Assembly: GCA_900552855.1 (NCBI GenBank)
Contig: USBG01000069.1
Span: 1-8,117, forward strand
Length of the DNA stretch: 8,117 nt
DNA from: an uncultured Phascolarctobacterium sp.
Lineage (GTDB): Bacteria > Bacillota > Negativicutes > Acidaminococcales > Acidaminococcaceae
Direction: 5' to 3'
This document shows positions 1 through 7,156 of the stretch, piece after piece (position 1 is the stretch's first letter; each line of letters starts with the position of its first letter). The notes under the pieces were generated by a model. It was not told the DNA's origin. It searched no databases and saw only the letters and a list, made by a program, of their open reading frames with translations. A program made the position numbers and the translations under genes.

Positions 1-919
1 TCATCATGTGAGAGGACGGAATGACGATAATGCTTTTATTTTTTCCTGCATTAGTGGATTTATAGGATTCGTTGGATAAAAGCTCGTTAACCAAAGCCTC
101 TGGCGGATGGTTGCCATCGTGATTCCAGTCACTGATTACAAAGCTATCTGGATTGATTTGTACAATGGCCTCCTGAGATAAAGTACATGCATTCTTGTAA
201 TTCAACAAAGATGTAGCTTCTATAACATGTGCCAAACGACAAGTATCATTAAAGCTGCTGTCCGGTGCATAATAAGCACCCAAGGGACTCATAAACATTA
301 CTTTACGCATTTCATCTGGGCGAACATCTGCAACTCTTTCTTTAATCTTAGCAAGCTTAGCATCCATATCAGCTATCATTTCCTTGCCACGCTCTACTTC
401 ACCAGTCATAGCAGCCAAACCAGTAATTTGTTTTTTTATCTCCTCGTAGTTCTTAGGATTTTTAAAAACATACACCTTGACTCCAGCCTCGTGCAATGTC
501 TTTACCGCTTCAGACTTAAACATATCAGACACAACTACAACATCAGGACGAGCGTATAAAAGCTGCTCAATAGAATCATTGCCTATTCTAGTAGGAATTT
601 TTTTTGCCTTTTCTACAATATTAGAAACGCCAGGATCATCAGCATACGGAGTAACGCTTACCATTCGTTCAATAGGAACTAAATCTACTAGCATTTCATC
701 ACTGCTAATGTTTAAAGAAACAATGCGCATAGGCTTTTCCTTAAACACCAGCTTATTGCCAGCGCTATCAGTTACAACGTAGCCACTGGCACCTAACTGA
801 GCCTGCTCATCGCCGCTACCTCCGCAGCCAGCACAAACAAACACTAACATCATAATAAGTGTAGCAAACATATATCTAAAGCTTAAGCTTCTTTTACTAT
901 TCTTAGAAAAATAAGTCAT
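1..919 (-). CDS. ABC transporter substrate-binding lipoprotein, BtuF/FepB/HmuT class (partial, C-terminus cut by window edge)
   Basis: This is the extracytoplasmic binding protein of a class III (iron-siderophore, heme or cobalamin) importer. The frame is open for 306 residues from the ATG to the left edge, so probably only the last few dozen residues are missing. The N-terminus is basic, followed by a hydrophobic stretch (residues about 16-29) and a lipobox-like VCAGC with the acylated cysteine at residue 32, then a GGSGDE linker. The first lobe starts with VVTDSAGNKLVF (48-59) and RIVSLN (65-70), typical of the PF01497 fold. The second lobe contains INPDSFVISDW (255-265), matching the family's usual inPDvii strand. 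A GGAG Shine-Dalgarno (928-931) lies 8 nt before the ATG. The gene follows a hairpin terminator and has its own leader, so it is probably a separate transcription unit. The ligand cannot be read from sequence; the neighbouring CobN-like chelatase suggests a tetrapyrrole or metal chelate. Confidence 0.93.
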   Translation of the reverse strand, partial: MTYFSKNSKRSLSFRYMFATLIMMLVFVCAGCGGSGDEQAQLGASGYVVTDSAGNKLVFKEKPMRIVSLNISSDEMLVDLVPIERMVSVTPYADDPGVSNIVEKAKKIPTRIGNDSIEQLLYARPDVVVVSDMFKSEAVKTLHEAGVKVYVFKNPKNYEEIKKQITGLAAMTGEVERGKEMIADMDAKLAKIKERVADVRPDEMRKVMFMSPLGAYYAPDSSFNDTCRLAHVIEATSLLNYKNACTLSQEAIVQINPDSFVISDWNHDGNHPPEALVNELLSNESYKSTNAGKNKSIIVIPSSHMM

Positions 920-979
920 ATCATCTACTCCAAAATTATATTATCGCTAATGCATTATTACTACATTATTTTATCGTAT

Positions 980-1012
980 TTGGAAGTTATTATCAATAGT
1001 TGTATTATACAA
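980..1012 (-). promoter_or_regulatory. Candidate promoter/operator of the substrate-binding protein gene
   Basis: On the minus strand a consensus TATAAT (1009-1004) lies at the centre of a 13-nt palindrome, TTGTATAATACAA (1012-1000). It is followed after a few bases by TTGATAATAACTTCCAA (996-980). The second element shares 13 of its 14 leading plus-strand bases (ttgRaagttattat) with a motif upstream of the permease gene at 7137-7150. No good -35 box is seen at 16-18 nt spacing (best about 3 of 6), which would fit a weak or activator-dependent promoter. A symmetrical element over a -10 box is a common repressor layout. The GATAAT half-sites here resemble Fur-family sites, but the match to a full Fur box is poor. 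The regulator is unknown. Confidence 0.4.
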
Positions 1013-1150
1013 TACTTAATTATATATTAAAGTCGCAATATCTTTGTCATTATCTATAAGCATAAGCAATATTGCTGCAAAAACCTACTCAATTTTAATG
1101 ATGTACGTAATTTTAATTACAACCATCAATCTATCAAACAGCACGTAAAG

Positions 1151-1183
1151 ATATAAGGACGAGGATGTTCCCCGCCCTTATAT
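1151..1183 (-). terminator. Hairpin, probable terminator after the cobN-radical SAM unit
   Basis: As minus-strand RNA, two 14-nt arms (1183-1170 and 1164-1151) pair throughout around a 5-nt AACAU loop, with two G-U wobbles; the core GGGCGGGG/CCUCGUCC is G+C-rich. In plus-strand RNA the two wobbles would be A-C mismatches, so the structure favours the minus strand. The hairpin lies about 50 nt beyond the radical SAM stop codon. The downstream U-run is short (UAUAUCUUUA), so termination may be incomplete. The rest of the 920-1235 gap shows no convincing gene. Confidence 0.6.
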
Positions 1184-1235
1184 AGACTAGCATAAATATA
1201 TAAAAAACAAATTCTAGCTATCCTAATATCCTATT

Positions 1236-2273
1236 CTATTTTTCTACCTGCGCTTGTTCTATGCAGGCACGCATCAACGCACATTCTGCAGGATAATTTT
1301 TTTCTACCGTGCCACACCAACGTGCATAACAGCCTCCGCCACAATGTTTAAAGTCCTTACAGCTTAGGCAAACGCTCATAAATGCTTTGATTTTTTGGCG
1401 AATAGTCTCTACTAATGATGCCTCAATACCTGTCAAAACATTGCCTATGTAATATTCGCTCATACCTACCAAAGAAGAGCAGGCATAAATATCTCCTTTA
1501 GCATCTACAAAGGCAGCCTCACCATTCATAGCATAGCAATGACCAAAGCAGTCAGTACAGGACTTACACAAACTTTGTACTCTTTCCTTTTGGGTGATAG
1601 CAATTTCAAAGCCAGCCATTTGCTTTAAGGAAGCGCTTCTAGCGAACACCCTCTCCATAGCAGCGGACATGGCCTCCTCTGTAGGTGGCTCCAAATCTGT
1701 GCCACGTCCTTGGCCACGCAGCAAGTCAAAGCCAATACGACGGATATTGCCAATAAAATACGCAAAATCCACTATTCCTTCTAGCTCGTCTACGTTTTCT
1801 GAGGTTACAACACAAGTAATACCACAGGCGATATTATTGCGTTTCAAAACCTCTAGTCCCTTAAGTATTTCACCGGTTGCGCCATAACCATTCTTTTTAA
1901 GGCGCAGCTTATCATTAACCTTAGGACGTCCATCCAGACTAACTCCAATGCCAACTTTGTTTTGATACAAAAATTTAGCAATTTCGTCAGTCAGCTTGGA
2001 ACCATTAGTTTGTATCTGCAGCTGTGCAGGAATATTATTGTCCTTAACGTACTCTACTACGCCCTTCAAAACACTATAATTCATAAGCGGTTCACCGCCG
2101 CTAAACTGCAATACAAATCTTTCTCCAGACGCAGCAGCCAAATTTACCGCCCTGATAGCTGTCTCTAGAGACATTTTATTTTTATCGTGCTCAGCAGCAT
2201 AACAATAACGACAGGCAAAATTACAACGTCCAGTTAAGCTAAGCACCAGCATTTTTATGCTTGGGTCAATCAT
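1236..2273 (-). CDS. Radical SAM/SPASM domain protein, substrate unknown
   Basis: This is a predicted cytosolic, oxygen-sensitive enzyme that cleaves S-adenosylmethionine to start radical chemistry. In the 345-residue protein the radical SAM triad is CNFACRYC (Cys17, Cys21, Cys24). It is followed by the SAM-binding FSGGEP (57-62), QTNG (88-91) and SLDG (112-115). The C-terminal third is a complete SPASM domain: Cys246-x18-Cys265 with GDIYAC, then a canonical Cx2Cx5Cx3C at 302, 305, 311 and 315, and Cys331. Further cysteines at 236, 239 and 242 could also be cluster ligands. SPASM enzymes modify peptides (RiPP maturases), proteins (anaerobic sulfatase maturases) or tetrapyrroles (NirJ and AhbC/AhbD types). 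The start is ATG at 2273, with GAGGAG 7 nt upstream; a TTG five codons earlier has no such support. The gene overlaps the end of cobN by 8 nt, which implies translational coupling and a shared task. No Cys-rich precursor peptide is found in the flanking gap, so a small molecule or partner protein is the likelier substrate. Confidence 0.93.
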   Translation of the reverse strand: MIDPSIKMLVLSLTGRCNFACRYCYAAEHDKNKMSLETAIRAVNLAAASGERFVLQFSGGEPLMNYSVLKGVVEYVKDNNIPAQLQIQTNGSKLTDEIAKFLYQNKVGIGVSLDGRPKVNDKLRLKKNGYGATGEILKGLEVLKRNNIACGITCVVTSENVDELEGIVDFAYFIGNIRRIGFDLLRGQGRGTDLEPPTEEAMSAAMERVFARSASLKQMAGFEIAITQKERVQSLCKSCTDCFGHCYAMNGEAAFVDAKGDIYACSSLVGMSEYYIGNVLTGIEASLVETIRQKIKAFMSVCLSCKDFKHCGGGCYARWCGTVEKNYPAECALMRACIEQAQVEK

Positions 2274-5200
2274 CTGCTCTCTCCTCAATTTCTCCCTCTA
2301 TTGATAAATATAGTTTTTCAAGCTCTGCCTTAGTTTCTGGCTTAGCCTGCCAAAGCCCTCTTTGCTCTGCCTCTAACAAAACCTCAGCCATTCTTTGCAA
2401 AGCCCATGGATTTACGTCACGCAGCCACTCTTGTACCTTGGGGTCAAAGGTATATTTTTCTGCGTATTTTTCGTACATCCAGTCCTCCATAACAGCACTT
2501 GTTGCGTCCCATTGAAAGCTATGCGCAATCATATTAGCCATATCAGCGGCCCCCTTATAGCCATGCTCCATCATACCTGCAATGTATTTGGGATTAATGG
2601 ACTCACTACGGAAGATACGCTTAGCCTCCTCTTGCACACTATGCATTGTTACACGGCTTCTGTCCGTACTATCACCACAATAGGAGCGGGGTGCGCTGCC
2701 TTTGATGCTACGTACTGCAGCAATCATACCACCATGATAAGCGTTATAATCATCACTGCTCAGCATATTGGTTTCATGGTTATCTTCATTCTTTATGGTA
2801 ATATCCAGGCTGCCCATACGCTTTCTAAACTGCTGTGGCAAGAATTTGCCCTTAGTTTTACCACCATAGGCATGAGCTCCCCAGCGCACGTACACATCAG
2901 CAATATCGTCAATGGTGCTCCAATTTTTAGCCTCTAAAAGAGCCGCTACGCCAGCGCCATATACACCCTGCTCGTCACCAAAAATGCGGAATGCTGCCTG
3001 TCGCCATGCATCGTCGTAGGTCATACCCTCCTGCTCCTGCAGCTCCTTGGTATCCTCCACAACGTGCTTACGCACAAAATTCAGCTCTAAATCCTCATCT
3101 AGCGCCGCAACCTTCAAAACAGCCTTATCTAGCAAGTTCATAACATTAGGCATAGTATCTCGGAACAATCCACTAATACGTGCAGTTACATCGATACGAG
3201 GACGCTTTAATTCGGATAATGGAATAACCTCCAAATCACGCACACGCATACTGCCCTTTTGGTATACAGGCTTAATACCCATCAGGTATAAAAACTCCGC
3301 TACACATTGACCATGGCTACGCATATTAGCGCCACTCCATAGTACAATACCAATATTTTCAGGATAGTGACCCTCCTCCGCAATAAAGCGCTCGATTACC
3401 TGGTCACCAAGCTCCTTGCCAATTTCCCATGCTGCAGGAGTTGGCAAAGTACGTGGGTCAACACCGTAAAAATTACGACCTGTAGGTAAAAGGTCAGCAC
3501 CACCACTGCTAGGCGCACCGGACTGACCAGGCTCTACATACTGAGCCTCAAAGCCACGCAACAGATTATCCTGCTCTTGCTTAGTTAAAAGCAAATTAGG
3601 ATAAATGCTATTACAAATATATTGGCAAACCTGCTTCAACTGAACCTTAAATTCATCACTGCCACCCTGAACAAAATCTAAAGCCAAAACGTCATCTACT
3701 GCCTTGACGTCAAAATCAGCAGCCTGCAGCAACAAAATAATGGAGCGCGACTGCTCATAAATTTTATCCAGCAAAGCACCATAGGTAATATTTAGCGGCT
3801 CATACAATAAACCACTATTATCTATGAGCTCATAATAATCAAAGCCATAATTGCTTGCCAATACCTGATTAAGACTGGGTACATCACCATTTTCCAAACG
3901 AGTCAGCATCCACATAAATTCAGTTAGGCGTTCCTCCTCAGGAGGCTGTCCCAAAATATGCAGACCTATATGCACCTCTAAATTTTTTAAATCCGTAATA
4001 TAGCTATGCAAGGCTTGGATATACTCTCCAAAGGGCTTAGTATCCTCATAGGCCACCTCGTCCTGAAGGTTAGCCTCTGCCACCTTTTCCTTGACAAGTT
4101 TAGCAATTGCCTCTAGCTTCTCTGGCTGTGTTTGCTCAAAATGAACATATTCGTCCATCAGCTTTTCTAGCTCTTCTAGCTCGTCATACACATCTGCTCT
4201 TGACTGAGGTGCAGGTAAATGCTCAATTAGACAAGCACTGCCACGACGCTTGGCCTGAATGCCCTCGCCAGTAATAGTCATATTATAAGGATAAATATTT
4301 ACTAAATCTCCTAATGCAGCATCTGGGTAGCAGGTATTATTAAGGCCTGCGTTCTTGCCAGGCAGCCACTCCAAGCTACCATGAGTACCAATATGAGCTA
4401 CAGCATCAGCCTGCCAAATATCTCTAACCCAATGATAAAAGGCCAAATAATGATGCGTTGGCGCACAATATGGTGAATGATAAATCTTGTCAGGATCATC
4501 ACCAAAGCCACGTGGCGGCTGCACAGTTACAAACACATTGCCATTCATAGTACCAGGCACTAATAGGCTACCATCAAACTCCATTACAGAGCCAGGAGCA
4601 TCACCCCAATCCTTCACCAGCTGTGCCTTTACAGCTTCTGGCTGCCCGTCAAAAAAGCGTTGATACTCTTCCTTACTTACCTTTTGAGCATTCTCTAGCT
4701 GCTTATCCGTCAGCAAGGCTACGTCATTAGTTGCGTTAGCAGTCAGCTCCTTAATAAACTCCTTAGTATCCTCAGGAATATAGTCCACTTTATAGCCACG
4801 TTCCTGCATGTTTTTTAAGGTTCTGCGAATACTTTCAATTGTATCTAAACCTAAAGCACTGCCAATATTTGAATTTCTTGGGGGATAGTTATGGAAAATA
4901 ATAGCAATGCGTTTTTGTGCATTTTCCTTGCGACGTAAAATTGCCCATTTTTTTGCCTTATTAACCATACGCTCAATACGTTCAGTAATAGGCTTATAGC
5001 GTACATCGCCATTTTCTAAAACACTTTTGGCCGCAATAGGAACGCCATGAATAACACCGTCCAGCTCAGGCATAGAAATAGCTATGGAAACCTCCATGGC
5101 GTTCATACCTTCAAGGCTTTTTTCCCAATCCTTAAATGGTGTCATAATGGTGTAGCCCTCTAAAATAGGCACATTAAGCTTTTTAAAATAGTCAACAGTG

Positions 5201-5982
5201 GTAGAACTGCTGCTGGTCATAGAAAACTTGGTTACATTAATCAGCACATCAATAGCTGTCAAACCATTTTCAGTAAAGAAGCTATCAAAAACATGGGATA
5301 AGCTGGGCATTCCTAGCTCAGCAATCGGCATACCATTAGAAAACACACAAATAGCATTCATAGCTTTAGCTTCAATAGCCTTAATCAGTGCTGTTTGATA
5401 CTCCAAATCGCCCCAAACCCACTCATCACGATAGAATAAAATACCTACAGTTGGCTTTTCAGAGGAGCAAAAATCTTTTTTATAGGCATACAAATCAGTA
5501 TAAGCAGCATTAGCCTTAGGATGATAAATACCACACCAATGAATAGCCTTAGGCTGAGCAACGCTTTGCTCGTCATTACGCAATACAGCCTCTAAATATT
5601 GCCACAAATTATAATAATTTTGCTCACCGCCATACAAAGAATACTCTTTAATAGCTCTTATCTGCTCCATAGAAAGCCCATAGCTTAGCTCTCCTTCGTC
5701 AGTACCTGCAGCATCAATATAGTAAACAATCTTATAGTCATTAAGAATCTTAACGCAGCGCTTAAGAAATGGCGTGTCCAAACCAGTTCCCATCCATTTC
5801 ATAATTAGAAGATTGCAGCTTTTTAACTGCTGCTCCCACTTGGCATCCCATGTTGTTGCCTCTGTAATCCAATGGCAGGAGCTTTCATTAAACAATGTGT
5901 TTTCGTCCTGCAAACGTGTTAAGGTTTGCTGCATCACACCCATACGACGAATAACATTAGTCAGGAATAAAATCTTACTCAT
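2266..5982 (-). CDS. cobN: CobN/BchH-family metal chelatase large subunit (cobaltochelatase CobN-like)
   Basis: This is the large tetrapyrrole-binding subunit of a class I chelatase, which inserts metal into (or may remove it from) a corrin or porphyrin in the cytosol. At 1238 residues it is close to full-length CobN (about 1250). Family landmarks appear in order: ERIERMVNKAKKW (334-346), HNYPPRNSNIGSALGLDT (364-381), VTVQPPRGFG (485-494), PTHHYLAFYHWVR (508-520), AHIGTHGSLEWLPGK (529-543), LLPTGRNFYGVDPRTLPTP (831-849), WSGANMRSHG (882-891), PRIDVTARISGLFRD (928-942) and the C-terminal GMMEHGYKGA (1136-1145). No internal stop or truncation is seen. AGGAGG lies 5 nt before the ATG. A terminator separates it from the upstream permease, while the downstream radical SAM gene overlaps its stop. 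The usual AAA+ partners (CobS/CobT or ChlI/ChlD) are absent from the window. Unlike the membrane-anchored Bacteroides HmuS, it ends in an acidic soluble tail. Cobalt insertion for B12 is one possibility. Dechelation of an imported metallotetrapyrrole, as proposed for HmuS, is an alternative suggested by the transporter genes. Confidence 0.95.
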   Translation of the reverse strand: MSKILFLTNVIRRMGVMQQTLTRLQDENTLFNESSCHWITEATTWDAKWEQQLKSCNLLIMKWMGTGLDTPFLKRCVKILNDYKIVYYIDAAGTDEGELSYGLSMEQIRAIKEYSLYGGEQNYYNLWQYLEAVLRNDEQSVAQPKAIHWCGIYHPKANAAYTDLYAYKKDFCSSEKPTVGILFYRDEWVWGDLEYQTALIKAIEAKAMNAICVFSNGMPIAELGMPSLSHVFDSFFTENGLTAIDVLINVTKFSMTSSSSTTVDYFKKLNVPILEGYTIMTPFKDWEKSLEGMNAMEVSIAISMPELDGVIHGVPIAAKSVLENGDVRYKPITERIERMVNKAKKWAILRRKENAQKRIAIIFHNYPPRNSNIGSALGLDTIESIRRTLKNMQERGYKVDYIPEDTKEFIKELTANATNDVALLTDKQLENAQKVSKEEYQRFFDGQPEAVKAQLVKDWGDAPGSVMEFDGSLLVPGTMNGNVFVTVQPPRGFGDDPDKIYHSPYCAPTHHYLAFYHWVRDIWQADAVAHIGTHGSLEWLPGKNAGLNNTCYPDAALGDLVNIYPYNMTITGEGIQAKRRGSACLIEHLPAPQSRADVYDELEELEKLMDEYVHFEQTQPEKLEAIAKLVKEKVAEANLQDEVAYEDTKPFGEYIQALHSYITDLKNLEVHIGLHILGQPPEEERLTEFMWMLTRLENGDVPSLNQVLASNYGFDYYELIDNSGLLYEPLNITYGALLDKIYEQSRSIILLLQAADFDVKAVDDVLALDFVQGGSDEFKVQLKQVCQYICNSIYPNLLLTKQEQDNLLRGFEAQYVEPGQSGAPSSGGADLLPTGRNFYGVDPRTLPTPAAWEIGKELGDQVIERFIAEEGHYPENIGIVLWSGANMRSHGQCVAEFLYLMGIKPVYQKGSMRVRDLEVIPLSELKRPRIDVTARISGLFRDTMPNVMNLLDKAVLKVAALDEDLELNFVRKHVVEDTKELQEQEGMTYDDAWRQAAFRIFGDEQGVYGAGVAALLEAKNWSTIDDIADVYVRWGAHAYGGKTKGKFLPQQFRKRMGSLDITIKNEDNHETNMLSSDDYNAYHGGMIAAVRSIKGSAPRSYCGDSTDRSRVTMHSVQEEAKRIFRSESINPKYIAGMMEHGYKGAADMANMIAHSFQWDATSAVMEDWMYEKYAEKYTFDPKVQEWLRDVNPWALQRMAEVLLEAEQRGLWQAKPETKAELEKLYLSIEGEIEERADD
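2281..2286 (-). promoter_or_regulatory. Shine-Dalgarno that fixes the radical SAM start
   Basis: GAGGAG on the minus strand lies 7 nt upstream of the ATG at 2273 and inside the last codons of cobN. It supports this ATG over the in-frame TTG at 2288, which would overlap the site itself. Confidence 0.8.
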
Positions 5983-6001
5983 AAAGTCCTCCTGTACAAT
6001 T

Positions 6002-6050
6002 GCCTTTTAAAGGCCATACACACAATATTATTCCAATCAATATTTACAAA
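6002..6050 (-). promoter_or_regulatory. Short leader of cobN with a 13-nt palindrome; weak promoter at best
   Basis: The stretch between the terminator and the cobN Shine-Dalgarno must supply a promoter if cobN is not expressed only by read-through. On the minus strand TTGTAA (6049-6044) is followed after 16 nt by TATTGT, each matching the sigma-70 consensus at about 4 of 6 positions. A palindrome GCCTTTAAAAGGC (6014-6002) lies just upstream of the Shine-Dalgarno. It is too tight to make a stable RNA hairpin, so it would act, if at all, as a DNA operator. Neither element is strong evidence. Confidence 0.22.
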
Positions 6051-6082
6051 AGAAAAAGACCAATTGCTAAGCAACTGGTCTT
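6048..6082 (-). terminator. Strong intrinsic terminator between permease and cobN
   Basis: In minus-strand RNA, AAGACCAGUUGC (6082-6071) pairs with GCAAUUGGUCUU (6067-6056) across a UUA loop, giving 12 bp with one G-U wobble. The run UUUUUCUUUU follows directly (6057-6048). It starts 7 nt after the permease stop codon, so it should end most transcripts coming from the permease before cobN. Confidence 0.88.
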
Positions 6083-6088
6083 GATGTT

Positions 6089-7123
6089 TTAGAAAAATTG
6101 TTTTTGCATTCTTCTTAACAGATATAAGAAATATGGAGTTCCTAAAAGTGCAGTCATAATACCTACTCTGACCTCTGCAGGAGGCATAACAATACGACCC
6201 AAGGAATCACAGAATACTAAAAACATAGCTCCACCTAATGCACTAGCAGGTAAAAGCACCCTGTGATCAGGTCCAAGGAGCATTCTCATCATATGGGGAA
6301 TAACAAGGCCTACAAAGCCTATATTACCACTAACACAAACTGAGGTAGCAGTAGTCATTGCAGAAACAAAAAGCAAGCCCATACGGAATTTTACTACAGG
6401 CATACCTACTGCCTTAGCCTCAGTTTCACCCAAAACGAGAATATTCAAATGTCGAGCCAAAAGCAGCATAATCACAATACCTGTAAGAACAGGACCTACT
6501 GCTAAATATACGTGCTCCCAACGACGGTAGTCAAGACCGCCTACCATCCAAAAAAGATATTGTTGAAGCTTTTGCTCGTTCATAAAGGTTAAAAGACCAC
6601 TTGTTACTGCGCCCAACAACATGCCTACAGCAACACCTGCCAAAAGCAGAGTCATTACGGGCACCTTGCCGTTGCGCATAGCTAAAAATACAGTTAAGCA
6701 TACTGCTAAAATACTGCCACAAAATGCAAAGGCAGGCATAGCAAACATACTGCTAGTAGCTGCACCAAGAGCAATAGAAACTACTGCACCAGTAGCAGCA
6801 CCAGAGGAAATGCCAATGAGGCCAGGGTCTGCCAACGGATTAGAAAAAATACCCTGCATTACTGCACCGGAAATACCCAAAGCAGCACCTACAAGAACTC
6901 CAACCAGCATACGTGGCAAACGAATAAACCAAATAACAGCTAGCTCTTCCTTGGTATACTCCACATCAGTGAAAAATGGTAAGTGCAGCTTGTCACACAA
7001 AATAGCCATAGTATTAACAAACGGCACGTCAATCTGGCCAAAGGTTAAACTAAAGCAGGATACAGCAAGCAATAATATTGCTAAAACAACTAAAGCAAAG
7101 GTACTGTTAGCTTTTTTCAACAT
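6089..7123 (-). CDS. FecCD/BtuC-type ABC transporter permease
   Basis: This is the membrane subunit of a class III importer for iron-siderophore, heme, cobalamin or related chelates, working as a homodimer with a periplasmic-type binding protein and an ATPase. The 344-residue protein has about ten hydrophobic segments (for example 10-29, 71-93, 128-149, 155-179, 204-224, 317-336), as expected for BtuC. Signature stretches are RLPRMLVGVLVGAALGISGA (68-87), QGIFSNPLADPGLIG (90-104), MVGGLDYRRW (193-202), IGFVGLVIPHMMR (268-280; this region faces the ATPase) and PAEVRVGIMTALLGTPYFLY (315-334). The start is ATG at 7123, with AAGGAG 9 nt upstream; an in-frame TTG 11 codons earlier lacks a ribosome site. 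The gene lies 124 bp after the nitrogenase-like gene and ends in a terminator. No ATPase gene is visible. Family certain, substrate unknown. Confidence 0.95.
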   Translation of the reverse strand: MLKKANSTFALVVLAILLLAVSCFSLTFGQIDVPFVNTMAILCDKLHLPFFTDVEYTKEELAVIWFIRLPRMLVGVLVGAALGISGAVMQGIFSNPLADPGLIGISSGAATGAVVSIALGAATSSMFAMPAFAFCGSILAVCLTVFLAMRNGKVPVMTLLLAGVAVGMLLGAVTSGLLTFMNEQKLQQYLFWMVGGLDYRRWEHVYLAVGPVLTGIVIMLLLARHLNILVLGETEAKAVGMPVVKFRMGLLFVSAMTTATSVCVSGNIGFVGLVIPHMMRMLLGPDHRVLLPASALGGAMFLVFCDSLGRIVMPPAEVRVGIMTALLGTPYFLYLLRRMQKQFF

Positions 7124-7132
7124 TCTATCTAT

Positions 7133-7138
7133 CTCCTT
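7133..7138 (-). promoter_or_regulatory. Shine-Dalgarno that fixes the permease start
   Basis: AAGGAG on the minus strand lies 9 nt upstream of the ATG at 7123. The in-frame TTG at 7156 would put this site inside the coding sequence and add 11 residues (MRIITFKEIDR) that are not hydrophobic. The shorter protein is preferred. Confidence 0.75.
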
Positions 7139-7156
7139 GAAAGTTATTATTCTCAA
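7137..7156 (-). promoter_or_regulatory. Quasi-palindromic motif upstream of the permease, shared with the binding-protein leader
   Basis: TTGAGAATAATAACTTTCAA on the minus strand equals its reverse complement at 14 of 20 positions, with TTGA/TCAA ends. Its plus-strand form begins ttgaaagttattat, which differs by one base from ttggaagttattat at 980-993 upstream of the binding-protein gene. Both copies lie downstream of a putative -10 box and upstream of the Shine-Dalgarno of a transport gene. A shared operator, perhaps of a metal-responsive regulator, is a plausible inference; two copies in A+T-rich DNA are not proof. Confidence 0.38.

Noticed and set aside
1016..1063. A 15-codon minus-strand ORF (MLIDNDKDIATLIYN) near the radical SAM gene, considered as a peptide substrate
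   Set aside because: It has no ribosome-binding site, no cysteine or usual core residues, and it runs into the promoter region of the next gene.
1061..1080. Short perfect palindrome GCAATATTGC and the palindrome gtaattttaattac (1107-1120)
   Set aside because: Such short symmetrical words are expected by chance in A+T-rich DNA, and no second copy or placement relative to a promoter supports a role.
920..1235. Cobalamin riboswitch, looked for because of the cobN and BtuF-like neighbours
   Set aside because: No B12-box-like sequence or expected paired elements were seen here or in the other two gaps; the leaders are short and A+T-rich.
2395..2937. Long plus-strand open frame opposite cobN; similar ones at 227-559, 1594-1887 and 6621-7202
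   Set aside because: These lie antisense to clearly conserved genes, have no ribosome sites or recognisable domains, and reflect codon bias of the minus-strand genes.
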